A DNA stretch of 64,000 nucleotides from the NCBI RefSeq assembly GCF_964355755.1, contig NC_092678.1:1139922-1203921 (forward strand). The letters run 5' to 3'. Shown piece after piece: positions 37,801 through 48,138 of the stretch. A model generated the notes under the pieces. That model was given only the letters and a program-made list of their open reading frames with translations. It searched no databases and had not been told where the DNA came from. A program made the position numbers and the translations under genes. Position 1 is the stretch's first letter. Every line of letters starts with the position of its first letter. Source of the DNA: Antedon mediterranea (taxonomy: Eukaryota; Echinodermata; Crinoidea; Comatulida; Antedonidae).

Positions 37801-39231
37801 GAGCTCCATACCTTTACAACTTCGTTCACGCTGAATATAAGTAATGCGCAAGTGTTAAATATCTCAACAGCCCGCCCTCTAGTTCTGATGCTGTATAGTT
37901 CTGCATTGGTGAATATTCGGTACATTTCGGGCAGGATAACTGGCGCTACGTTCGGCATCTGCATATCAGTAACCTCACGGGAAAATTCTAAGATAAATAA
38001 AACAAAGAATATTTATGTATTCATTACAATGTTTATAATCTACAATAGTATGCATACTGTATTAATACTATAAGCAACTTTTACATTGTACAATATATAT
38101 TTTCCAATAATCTCACCCGTCAGAACGCGCATGGCGCCGTGTACCGCATTTGCATCACCGCTTGTAATCAAATGCATCAGCTGTTCAAAGAGGTGCGGCC
38201 ATGCTTCTGGCCAATCCCAATGAGCGATTGCAGAAATGGCATATGCTATGCTTGAGCGCACTTTGCTTATGGACTCTTGAAGTCCTGGGAGAAGCATTCG
38301 TCGTATTTCAGTTTTTGCCTGAAAAAAAAACCAGAAATTTGTTAGTAAAATTAACACGTAAAAAGTTCATAATCAATCTTTTATGTTATTTTATTTGACG
38401 TCTTTTTTTTAAAACGAATTAATACTTACAGGTTCTGTCGGTTCTGGCGGTCTAAACTTGTCGGCATGCTGCGACCAATGACTTTCCACATATTGCTTCA
38501 ATATTACAGATGCCAACTGATAAATGCAAGGACAGATTTGTTTTTTATTTTCTGTTTTTCTAAATTGGCTAAATGAATTAGTAATAGAAAGCATTGAAAA
38601 CAAATGAAATTGTTTGTAAAAAGTAAAAACAATTGTTGAATGCAAATGAGTACCTGTCTGATGGCAAGCGCCCCCTTTGGATCGACGGTTAATTCCGCAA
38701 GGTGTACTCCAAATTCTAAAAAGAAAATCATCAGCAGAAAATTATTGAAGATGGGTTACGTCATAGACTATATATATGGCCTAGCCCTAGACTAGGCCTA
38801 GTATAGTAACGTATTCCACATCCTTCAGATGGGACTGTAAGCTGTTGGTTCATCAACAGCTGGCTGATTAAAGAATGATGTTGTTACACAGTGAATCATA
38901 GTTGCTGGTTCGATGAAACATAAAACTAAAAATCGGCCACTCTCCTCTAAGTTTGCTAGGCCCTGCTGCTCAGTAAGGTAAACCTTGTTGATACCCCCAC
39001 CAACCTCACTCATGTCCGTCTGTACTCTGTTTACAATGGGACGAGTCCTGTGTCGAGTCGGTTGGCATGGTCAACAAATAAACAAAATCACTACTTACCC
39101 TCAGTTACTTCAAGCAGTTTTATCTGTTCTTCACCTTGTATACGTACAAGCTGTTCTGGAGATAATATAGCATGCAAACTTTCTACAATGTGGTCGCGAA
39201 TAGAGCGTGTTACATCAACATTTGATGCCAT
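28886..39231 (-). CDS. IPO9: Importin-9 (karyopherin beta family)
   Basis: A HEAT-repeat transport receptor that binds RanGTP and carries histones and ribosomal proteins into the nucleus. Twenty-three exons (minus): 39099-39231, 38654-38715, 38430-38516, 38117-38318, 37812-37987, 37477-37596, 36137-36296, 35546-35697, 35199-35297, 34989-35095, 34658-34797, 34307-34385, 33894-34122, 33341-33419, 33100-33248, 32557-32685, 32058-32333, 30856-31022, 30537-30667, 29933-30060, 29399-29507, 29216-29304, 28886-29005. Total 1040 aa, like human importin-9 (about 1041). Landmarks: N-terminal importin domain ending [77 protein letters not shown], an acidic loop [11 protein letters not shown] (about 940) and [21 protein letters not shown]. 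The start is the first [13 protein letters not shown]. Introns 6 and 20 open with donor-containing arrays. Four MITE A copies and a SINE lie in introns. Confidence 0.97.
29545..29932 (-). repeat. Degenerate array derived from the IPO9 intron 20 donor region
   Basis: On the minus strand exon 20 ends GAAGAG|GTAATGTCATTAGC. About 17-20 irregular copies of GAGGTCATGTCATTAGC, some with CAAACT or GTG inserts, follow to about 29560. The GT is kept in many units (GAG|GTCATG) but position +3 is C, so most are poor donors. The array begins at the exon edge. Confidence 0.75.
30189..30455 (+). repeat. 73-bp tandem repeat, about 3.6 copies
   Basis: The unit includes AAATGACAGGAATTTATTTA, TATAATACAGTTTATTTCAC and CCATGTGACCCACAATCATC. 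Copies start at about 30190, 30263, 30336 and 30409 and are almost identical, so the expansion is recent. IPO9 intron 19. Confidence 0.9.
30700..30827. mobile_element. MITE family A copy
   Basis: The right end AAGTTTGATAGTGTAGACAG is intact and the left end is eroded (TTTTGATATACCCAAATATG). The core GATATGACATCATCATGTCC and CCATATATGGACACATCAC are typical. IPO9 intron 18. Confidence 0.8.
31208..31892 (+). repeat. 31-bp minisatellite, about 22 copies
   Basis: The unit is ACCCGAGACCTGACTATCTT followed by CAATAGAATGG. Variants are CCCGACT, ATGAAC, ATGGAT and one extra C. It lies in IPO9 intron 17 about 0.2 kb from exon 18 and 0.17 kb from exon 17. It contains no good donor on the minus strand. 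Confidence 0.93.
32700..33030 (+). mobile_element. tRNA-derived SINE with duplicated head
   Basis: A 96-bp head (GATATGGTCCAATGGTAAGG ... GTGAGAGGCGTGGGTTTA) occurs twice, at about 32704 and 32800. It has A-box (TGGTCCAATGGTAAGG) and B-box-like (GTGGGTTTA) character of a tRNA. The second copy continues into GGCAAGGTACTTTACTCTCA, CTTTGTCCTTCAGATGAAAT and GTAAAGCCGTGAGTCCCATG, a tail type common in marine-invertebrate SINEs. IPO9 intron 15. Confidence 0.65.
34460..34594. mobile_element. MITE family A copy
   Basis: Runs from TTAGGCTCTTTTTACACTAT to AGTTTGATAGTGTAGACAGA, with TGTGATGCGCCCCAAATGAT in the core. IPO9 intron 11. Confidence 0.82.
35327..35481. mobile_element. MITE family A, longest copy
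   Basis: Begins TTAAGCTCTGTCTACACTAT and ends TAGTGTAGACAGAGCTTAA, so the terminal inverted repeats reach a TTAA on each side. The central part has two CAAATATGGTA/CAATTATGGTA repeats and CCATATATGGGCAC. IPO9 intron 8. Confidence 0.87.
36370..37476 (-). repeat. 15-bp array of about 74 copies of the IPO9 intron 6 donor
   Basis: On the minus strand the unit is GTAAGCTATATTGAG. Exon 6 ends ATTAAG and the first GTAAGC is its donor (37471-37476). Then follow about 74 perfect or near-perfect units. Five or so units have AAG in place of GAG, most of them near the exon. Each junction reads GAG|GTAAGC, a strong donor. The minus frame of exon 6 stays open through the whole array (VSYIE per unit). The plus-strand reading (NIAYL repeats) is an artefact. 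Confidence 0.97.
37684..37805. mobile_element. MITE family A copy beside IPO9 exon 5
   Basis: Starts TTAAGCTCTGTCTACACTAT and ends CATGTTTGATAGTGTAGAGC, with its last base about 6 bp from the donor of exon 5 (37811/37812). The right half has a deletion. Confidence 0.82.
38815..39000 (-). mobile_element. Possible SINE remnant, IPO9 intron 1
   Basis: ACATCCTTCAGATGGGACTG then TAAGCTGTTGGTTCATC resembles the conserved SINE tail motif seen at 32955. The rest is not clearly assignable. Orientation uncertain. Confidence 0.4.
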
Positions 39232-39641
39232 GATGGATGGATTCTGGTGATCGAATGAACTCAGTCGTCGAATATGGCGCGAAATTTTAAAAACTTCGTC
39301 TCACTACGGTTATTCAATGATCTCCTTTTACTCAAGGTGTTTTATTCTGCGCAAACAATTCGATTTGTTTAAAATAATTATGTTATAGCAATATACAGAT
39401 GTTTAAACTGACGTAACCATCGAACATTGATGAAATTTAAAGTTTTAAAATTTCTGCTAAGTTGACTTAGCGAAACATGGCGGTCTTTTGTTTTGATTTT
39501 TATCGATGACCCGGAAGAGAAACTCACAAGGTGATCGCGACGTGGCTGATGTTTACCGGTCCTTCTAATCTAGGGTAGGTAGAAGAGCGGTTGTGGATAG
39601 AGAGGTGGTTATTTATCCTTTAAAATCAGCTGCATCTCATT
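39232..39641. promoter_or_regulatory. Divergent promoter IPO9 / RPN1
   Basis: Just 410 bp between opposite ATGs. Relatively rich in CpG (TCGTCGAATATGGCGCGAAA, CATCGATGACCCGG, GATCGCGACG). AACATGGCGGTCTTTTG fits a YY1-type GCCAT core (inference). No convincing TATA box. Serves both genes. Confidence 0.7.
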
Positions 39642-42600
39642 ATGGAAAACTTTTCTTACTGTGCCCTATTATTATTTAGTATTTTATTTACTGGAATTGC
39701 TTCGAATCAAGATGGTATAAGTGCAAATTTAGAAAATAAATTAGTTTCTAGAAAGATTGATTTGGAGTCCCAGCTGGTAAAAATTACTGCTGAAGTAACT
39801 GTAGCGAACTCCGGCTCAACTCCAACTAAATTATATGTTCTTGCAATTGATGCAGAACTGAGCGAAAATCTGGCCTCAGTTTCCGCATCTGTAAGTATTA
39901 CTAAATATTATCATTTTATTATTTAGGCTAGGCCGAGGCCTAATAAATATAATATTTTCAAGTTTAGAATAAGCTAGCATATAGCAGTAGAAGAGCTAGG
40001 CCTAGCTAGCTAGCTATATACAGTACTTACCGACAGAGGCTAAATTAATTATATAGGCTACATGAATACTAAAATATACAGCCTAGGCTACTGTATTATT
40101 CTTTGGTAGGCCTAATTGTACTGTAGTGTGTATGTTATGCGCGATTTGAACGATTTGCGCAATTTGAAATTGCGCAAAAAAATCCTTGCGCAATTTGAAA
40201 TTGCGCAAAGAATTCTTGCGCAATTTAAAATTGCGCAAGGATTTTTTTGCGCAATTTGAAATTGCGCAATCAACTTGCGCAATTTCAAATTGCGCAAGAA
40301 AATCTTTGCGCAATTTTAAATTGCGCTGCACAATTTGTAAATTGCGCAAGATAGTTCTTGCGCAATATGACACCTTTGCGCAATTTGAAAACGAACTGTA
40401 AATTTTCCCATACATGGCTAGGCTAGGCCTAGGCAGAGGAGTTTAAAATTTAGAATAAGACCATTTCAATGAAGATAATGTTAATACTCACTTTTTAAGT
40501 TTTTAATATTAGTTTAAGCTAGGCCATGTAACCTAGTCAGTATCAGTAGTCCAGACCCTAGCTAGGCTAGAGTAGTATAGCCGGCCGCCCGCGCCGCGCC
40601 CGCCTGGTGGAACACCACCGCTTCGTTTTCCTTCGTCGGTTCTTCGACGGTATGCTAACTTATAACAATATTTGCACTACTAAAATAAGGAAATGCGATA
40701 TTTATCTTTAATTTTGAATCATTCTTAGAAATTACTATAAAAATATGGGTGTGCATGATTTCACAATCTGTCGAAAAACCTTGCGCAATTTGCAGATTAC
40801 TTGCGCAATTTAATACGTTGCTTGCGCAATTTGAAACACATGTTTCAATTCAAATTGCGCAAGGATTTTTTTTGCGCAATTTCAAATTGCGCAAATCGTT
40901 CAAATTGCGCATAACATGTACAATGCAGTAGGTATGGCGACCCTGTGGCATCCCGCCCACAATTGCCCAACAACAGTCAATACACTATTTTTTGCTTATT
41001 AAATTTTTTTCAGTCGAAGGCTGATGATGAAACCATCAATCTAGCTGTTGCAAAAACCACTATTAAAGGACAGTCGTAAGTATTTTTTACACCATACATC
41101 TCTTTAGATATTCTGTGTGTTCATTCAATAAGTAACCTTTGTGCTCAACAATCTGATCTTTTATGTCTATGACCGGTTGGGCCGCCGACAAGTTGAGCCG
41201 CCGGTAATTTCTATGAAACGCCCAGCGCGTCTTTTACGACATTTCGCGTAGTGATTAGAGCGGTGTCCTAGTACAAGTTCATGGTCTTTATGTGTATTGT
41301 GTCATGAAAATAAATAATATATAATTACATACTACAATGTTGGTTTGAACCACCATAAACAACACAGCAAAGGAAATCTTTCAAGGTAAAAATGCCGTGC
41401 ACTCTATATTTGTCTGGCGTGGACGTGTAGGCCTACCCAAAAGACTAATAGAGTATTGATATTCTTAAAATGATGTTAAATAATTAATATCTTTTATTTA
41501 CTATCTTTTAATATCATATTTTATTGAATTTTACAATTTTAATACACAAAATATTTTCCCAAAAAACGGTGATTTTATGTAATTATTTAACCTGAGGGGG
41601 CAACATGTTTACGTCATTTTTGGCTAAAAACGATCATTTTCGGTGATGTTTTAGGTCTTTTATTTTGGAATCTACAAGTACAAGTCAGATTTTCATATTA
41701 TAGTTCTTTAAAGTGTAATATTTAATACTATACTAAAAAGTGTGATATATAAACTTCGTTATCCCTAATGAAAATAGAACTTCTATTAAATAAAAAACGA
41801 GCACCGGCGAAAGTTAGCATTTGGCGTTTCATAGAAAATAACGTTTTTCTGGCGGCGGCTCAACTTGTCGGCGGCTCAACTTGTCGGCGGCTCAACTTGG
41901 CCTAATCCATTTTTTTTTATTCCAATGTCGATGGTACACAAAAAAAAACTTTTTCATTAGTATTTACTTATTTTAATTTGTTTATTTTCCAGCTTTTCAA
42001 CACAAATAAAAACATTCCATTTACTGTTAACTCGACATTAAATTTTCCAATCAAATATGCAAATTAACTAAATATTAGTAATTATTAATGGTTGCCCTTG
42101 AAGTTTGTAAACATAACAACTAATGAATTTTTAAAATTTTACTTTAGTGGAAAAGTATTGTACCGAGTAACTCTAGATAGCAATTTACCTGCTGGCGGAG
42201 AAAAGCAACTTGTGATTGAGACCGTCTACACCAACACACTTCGCCCGTTCCCAACACAGATCAAGCAGAAAGAAAAGCAATATGTAGAATTCTTAGGCAA
42301 TGGTTATTTTTATTCGCCATACAAAACCAAGTCACAAACCACTGAAGTAAAGCTAGCCTCCAGTACCATTGAGTTCTTTACTAAGCTTAGTCCAGCTGCT
42401 GCTAGTGAGGAGGTCATTACATATGGACCTTATGAGGACATTGCACCATTTACAACAGTGAGTAATCAGTCTATTATCACTTACCATTGCCATTATCATC
42501 ATCGTATCTTTTAACACCATTCATTTTATTAGTTTCAAATTGAAAGTTGTCAAGTTCGTAGCTAGGGGTTTGAGCATCGAATGAATTGCCATCCCCTCTC

Positions 42601-45600
42601 TCCCCCCCCCCCTTTTTTTTAAATTTTTTTTTTATCTAAAGTAAAGTTTTAGCTAAAACCATTTTTGTGGGAGAAGTGTTTTGTAGAAAAATGAACCCCC
42701 TATTGTTATGTTATACTGTACCTAGTTTTTGCGATAGTAGTATAATAACTGGTATGGAAATGTCATTCTAATTTCAGGGCGAAGTCCGTATACATTATGA
42801 GAACAACAACGCTTTCCTTACAATAACTAGCATGACACGTCTTGTCGAAGTTTCACATTGGGGAAACATTGCTGTCGAGGAAACCTTTGACATCCGACAC
42901 GTTGGCGCAAAGTTGAAAGGTTCATTCTCACGCTATGATTATCAACGATCGCAAGAAGGAGCATCGGTTAAATCTTATAAGGTATGTAATGATTTTGAAT
43001 AAAGAATACATTGAATTTACAGAAGTATTACAGCTATACATTACTGCAGTATTTACTAACAGCATAGGGTTTCTTCAGTAGATTTACTGCAGTAATCTTA
43101 TTCTCTTTTACACAGACCATTCTTCCAGCCTCTGCCACAGATGTCTACTATCGTGATGAGATTGGTAACATCTCCACTAGTCATCTTGTTGAGCATGATG
43201 AGTACATTGAGCTGGAGCTGAGACCTAGGTTCCCTCTGTTTGGTGGCTGGAAGACTCATTATTACATGGGTTACAACCTTCCTAGCTATGAATACCTGTA
43301 CAGCTCAGGTAAATTTTTTTACCGATAGGGAGCTTTCTTTTTTTAAAAGGGGTAATACACAAATTCAGCAACGCAAGTGTACTGAATGGCTTTTTGAAAT
43401 CTATAACTGCATAGAAGTGATCTGTTGTGAAAACAAAAGTTCCTTACTGTATGTTCTGTCTTAGTCTGGGTTCCAGACGGAGTTTTGTCTTAATATTAGT
43501 AAAAAGATAAATATTTTGGCACATCTGGCGTTTCATACGTATACTACTTGATTTTGGATAATCCGTCTGGGGAAACACGCACAAGTCACGTGGTTTGACA
43601 CCAAGAATTCTTGGTGCATATGATTATCCGGTTGACTAGTTTCAGCTGCATGCGATTGGCTACTCACTCGTACACTGTTTTAATATTCATATTTCAGAAT
43701 TTAGACAATGTGTACTTGGGTACATTTATGAAAGTTTCTGAAGGCTAGAAATTATTTTATATGCCTAGTAGTCTGGTAAACATTTGATGGGATTTTTCCC
43801 AAGAACATGAAAACTCGTCTTGATATGATAGGCTAGCTTCTCCGCAAATCAAACATTGAATGGATCATTATTACGCGGAGATAATTTTGATTTAATTCCC
43901 ACCCAGACCCTGTCCTGTTCTGTGTGGTGGTGTAGCCCTGTTGTTGTGTGCCGCCGGTGGTGGTATGTAGGCCTACTTTATTGGCGTTTTATTTGGCAGG
44001 TCATACGTGCGAATTGAGTAGGACCTACGAAAGAGGCCTAGGCCAAGGACTAAACAATTAATAAACAAAACAACTTGGCATTACGATTTTATATTTCAAC
44101 AGTCTCGATCGTACATTCAGCACTGTACGTACTCGATCTTTTTCATTTTGAAACAAAATGATCATTGGTTGATTCGAAATCCATATTTACATACCGCCCT
44201 CCCCATATAGCCAAATACGGTATGATAAACTACGTCATTCTTATCGGACGTTTGCGGTCTGCAAATCGATTTCTATACGTGTTTCACAAGTCTGTATTTT
44301 CAGACAAAAATCGCGGTCGAAATAAAAACAAATAAATAAAAAAAAAAGATAATACAGACTTGGGGCAAGTCTAGTTCTGTCTACACTATCAAACTTTATG
44401 TGACAAAAAAAATGTGATGTGCCCATATATGGACACGATGATGTCATATCACTAACATATTAGAGCACATCACACTTTTTTTTTTAATGTTGTCAACTTC
44501 ACTTGGAGAGAATAAGCCTTCTTTGTCTGTGTGTCATTGGGTCAACACATCTACAATGAATAATAATTTAAATAATTTTTCTTGTGTGTTAGGTGATGAC
44601 TACATTCTCAAGATGCGTTTCTTGGATCATGTGTTTGATGCTATGGTTGTCGATAAACTCACTGTCAAGATTATACTGCCAGAGGGCAGCAAGTAAGTTC
44701 TTACTTAAACCATGTACTTTAAATTAGACCATGCTTATTGAATGGAATGTTTGATGATTTTTCATGCTGTTTTTTCCTTTTTTTATTAATTCTTATAATT
44801 GATAGAAATATATGTTGAATTTGGAATGAGACCTATTAAGTTTTTTGTAACCATGTTGAAGGGCCAGCTGAGACAAGTTTACTTCTGGGTTGGGCCTCAT
44901 TCTTATGCTCTGTATCATTTGGATGACATTGATGAAATATATGTTTGTTGAATTTGAAGTTATTTTATTATTATTATTATTTTTTTATTTTTCATTGTCA
45001 TATAGGAATATGAAGTTGGAAACGCCATACTCAGTTTCCCAGGACAAGAATGATGTTCATTTCACATACTTGGACACGATTGGACGACCAGTAATCATCG
45101 CCCATAAATCCAACCTTGTTGAACAACACATCCAAGACTTTGAGGTAAGCCATAACGATTAAACGCCCCCTAAAAACCCGCCTGAATTATAAAAACCCCG
45201 GGCGAATAAATAGTAATAAATATATAAAAAGTAATACAAATTGATTGCCATTTAGTTTATCTGTCAGAACAGCAAATTTGAAGTTTATCTTTTATTTTCC
45301 TAGCTTCACTACAGTCAGCAAAGAATGCTTCTACTCCAGGAACCACTACTGGTTGTTGGTGCATTCTATCTGCTATTTCTAACAGTTATCATCCTTGTCA
45401 GATTGGACTTTTCCATTACCAAGGTAAGTCCTTAAAGGCGCTAACGTGTATATATATAAGAGTACGTCAACAATATTACAAGCGCTAATGTATAATATAT
45501 AAGAGTATATCGGAAATAGAAGTGCTAACGTATACTATATAATAGTACATCAAAAATAGATGTAATACTTTCATTTTAGCTCCCAACCTGGATTCGCTAT

Positions 45601-47276
45601 TCCTGCTCATGTGTTACACTTATTACTACTTAATATTATTTATCTCTTGTTATTGTTATTGTAGGATGAAGCTAATGAGACACGAATGAAAGTAGCAAGT
45701 TTAGTTGAGCAAGTACTTAAAGCACAAGACACAAGAAATGACCTATTTAAGCGTTATGAGAAAGCAATTGCAGACTACAAGTCTAGCAAGTCTCTCTCTG
45801 GTATGTTCTTCTAAAGTATGGACTTAGTCCAAGCATCATTGATTTAGTGTCTGTTCATTTTACAATGCTACACATCAGTAGATGGATTGGTCAACAGATT
45901 ATTCACATTTTAGTTTCATTTTTTATAGCTTTCCAATCTGCGGTCAAGAAAATCAATTCTCAGTTGAAAGAAGTGACCCAGACAGTGGCCGCAATTCAGA
46001 CATCGGTCAAACAACAGAGTGAAGTTGCAGAAAAGGTTTGTATTTTACAATTCTCACACTGCCTAGCAAAAGTCGCAAGTTTACACACATTCTGGGGCGT
46101 CAACACCCCAGTGTTTTATATGGTGTGTGTAAGCTCTGTAGTTTACACACATTCTGGGGCGTCAACACCCCAGTGTTTTATATGGTGTGTGTAAGCTCTG
46201 TAGTTTACACACATTCTGGGGCGTCAACACCCCAGTGTTTTATATGGTGTGTGTAAGCTCTGTAGTATACACACATTCTGGGGCGTCAACACCCCAGTGT
46301 TTTATATGGTGTGTGTAAGCTCTGTAGTTTACACACATTCTGGGGCGTCAACACCCCAGTGTTTTATATGGTGTGTGTAAGCTCTGTAGTATACACACAT
46401 TCTGGGGCGTCAACACCCCAGTGTTTTATATGGTGTGTGTAAGCTCTGTAGTTTACACACATTCTGGGGCGTCAACACCCCGGTGTTTTATATGGTGTGT
46501 GTAAGCTCTGTAGTTTACACACATTCTGGGGCGTCAACACCCCAGTGTTTTATATGGTGTGTGCCCTGGTGTGTGTAAGCTCTGTAGTATACACACATTC
46601 TGGGGCGTCAACACCCCAGTGTTTTATATGGTGTGTGTAAGCTCTGTAGTTTACACACATTCTGGGGCGTCAACACCCCAGTGTTTTATATGGTGTGTGT
46701 AAGCTCTGTAGTTTACACACATTCTGGGGCGTCAACACCCCGGTGTTTTATATGGTGTGTGTAAGCTCTGTAGTATACACACATTCTGGGGCGTCAACAC
46801 CCCAGTGTTTTATATGGTGTGTGTAAGCTCTGTAGTATACACACATTCTGGGGCGTCAACACCCCAGTGTTTTATATGGTGTGTGTAAGCTCTGTAGTTT
46901 ATACTCATTCTGGGGCGTCAACACTGGTGTTTCGTATACCGTGTGCCCTGGTATGTTAAAACCCCAGAATTTTGCTAGGTTAAGTGAAATGGGTATTAGA
47001 CAGTGTACATATTGTTTTCATGTAGCTTGAAAAACAACATTGCTTAAGATAAGATAACTTACCGTAACAGTATTGTGAATAAACTATTTTCAGATCTCTG
47101 AGCTACAAAAGCTAAGCGCCCAAGCTAAGGAGCTTGCTCAGCAGAGCGTAACCAACGCAGAGAAGTTGGTGTCTGGTAAATATAGCAAACAACAGTACCT
47201 AGACCAAGATAAGGTTAACAAAGCTAAACGTGAAGATGTTGATAACAGAATTCAAGGTGTTCTAAGTACTCTATAA
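39642..47276 (+). CDS. RPN1: Ribophorin I, oligosaccharyltransferase subunit 1
   Basis: A non-catalytic subunit of the ER oligosaccharyltransferase complex, which moves the dolichol-linked glycan to asparagine in nascent chains. Eleven exons: 39642-39890, 41014-41075, 42148-42457, 42778-42981, 43116-43308, 44593-44692, 45006-45144, 45304-45423, 45665-45800, 45929-46035, 47094-47276 (TAA); 600 aa against about 607 in human. An N-terminal signal peptide ([16 protein letters not shown]) is followed by a large lumenal domain with [34 protein letters not shown] and [14 protein letters not shown]. One membrane span lies in exon 8 at about residues 434-451 ([18 protein letters not shown]), then a charged cytosolic helical tail. 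The start is the first ATG with a signal peptide. Introns 1, 2, 5 and 10 hold transposons and a 62-bp array. Confidence 0.97.
40119..40930. mobile_element. Fold-back element built of TTGCGCAA palindromes
   Basis: Left end TACTGTAGTGTGTATGTTAT and right end ATAACATGTACAATGCAGTA are inverted, continuing as GCGC(G/A)ATTTGAACGATTTG on both sides. The arms are arrays of TTGCGCAATTTGAAATTGCG-type palindromes (40140-40390 and 40780-40910). The middle holds CTAGGCCTAG words and a GC-rich knot at about 40575-40650. Only artefact ORFs (FKLRK/ISNCA repeats). RPN1 intron 1. Confidence 0.8.
41171..41902. mobile_element. MITE-like element with GACAAGTTGAGCCGCCG ends
   Basis: The left end GCCGCCGACAAGTTGAGCCG then TTTCTATGAAACGCC is mirrored on the right by GGCGTTTCATAGAAA then CGGCGGCTCAACTTGTCGGC. 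The right end has the 17-bp CGGCGGCTCAACTTGT word tandemly repeated three times. The interior is AT-rich and non-coding. RPN1 intron 2. Confidence 0.8.
43471..44312. mobile_element. Long interspersed non-coding element, family E (copy 1)
   Basis: Collinear over about 850 bp with 59055-59913. Shared blocks include GTTTCATACGTATACTACTT, GACACCAAGAATTCTTGGTG, GGTTGACTAGTTTCAGC, TTTCCCAAGAACATGAAAAC and CCATATAGCCAAATACGGTA. No ORF of note. RPN1 intron 5. Class unknown. Confidence 0.75.
44372..44490. mobile_element. MITE family A copy
   Basis: TTCTGTCTACACTATCAAAC, then ATGTGATGTGCCCATATATG and GATGATGTCATATCACTAAC. The right end is degraded. It abuts the end of the family E element. Confidence 0.78.
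46080..46960 (+). repeat. 62-bp array of hairpin-forming units, about 14 copies
   Basis: Each unit has ACACACATTCTGGGGCGTCA, ACACCCCAGTGTTTTATATG and GTGTGTGTAAGCTCTGTAG. Inside a unit CTGGGG pairs with CCCCAG and ACACAC with GTGTGT, so every copy can fold back on itself. One copy carries an extra GTGCCCTG, and the last copies are degenerate. Starts 45 bp after RPN1 exon 10, in intron 10. Confidence 0.92.
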
Positions 47277-47579
47277 AATACTCATATTTGAAACAAAACA
47301 TGTTTTTCAACGGAAAAGCTTCGTTGCTTTTTTGTTTTGTTTCATGAATTTTCACCATTTGATGTAGTCTTTATGTATTTAAATTTAATAATAATCACCT
47401 CTTACCCAAGCATCAAATTGTTATCTTGACTGGAGAACACTGTTTTTGTTTTTAGTTACCCAAAATATTCAACTAAACTTTTTTTTAGAATTTTTTTTCT
47501 CTTAGAATTGATTTAGTCTTTAATCTTTTTGAACATTTTTCTTTAATGAGTTTAAATATTTATGTATAGAAAAAATGTT

Positions 47580-47704
47580 TTGTCCCAAATAAAAAAATAT
47601 TGTGGATGCAACTGTAGGTACTTTGAAGTATCAAGTTGCTGATCTAAGTTGCTTTGGCCCATTACGATGCAATCAATGTCCTCTATTCTGGTGTTCACAA
47701 TAAA
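47580..47704 (+). terminator. RPN1 poly(A) signals
   Basis: AATAAA occurs at about 47588 (CCCAAATAAAAAAATATT) and again at 47699-47704 (CACAATAAACAC), 0.3-0.4 kb after the RPN1 stop. Which one is used cannot be told. TAF3 converges from the right, with its stop at 48139. Confidence 0.55.
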
Positions 47705-48114
47705 CACAACTTGTTTACAAATATTTTGTACATTATTTTGTCATTTATTTTATATACATAGTACCATCTTTCACAGTTGTTTTTTTTACATGAAATATAT
47801 CGGTTTTGAAACACATGTTCTTCTGGCGTGATCCTCGTTATAAATATGTTTGAAAATTATAACAAATATCTGTTTTTCGAGATTATAAACTTTTTTTGTA
47901 ATTGTGACACAGGTTTGTCGCACGGCATATACAGCATTGAAAACAAATATTGCCTAAAATTATAAACTATTTCTTAGCATCTGTACACAGAAATGTTTGA
48001 AAACGTCATCATAATTATCACTTAAATGTATATACACCTCCACCAATAGTCTTTATTTTAAAATTACTGTAAAACAACTCCCTGGTATAACCAAATTGAT
48101 CAATTAATTAATAC

Positions 48115-48120
48115 TTTATT
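48115..48120 (-). terminator. Possible TAF3 poly(A) signal
   Basis: TTTATT on the plus strand is AATAAA on the minus, 19 bp past the stop. A very short 3' UTR would result; further signals may exist downstream. Confidence 0.35.
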
Positions 48121-48138
48121 TCATTTCTTATAAAGCTA

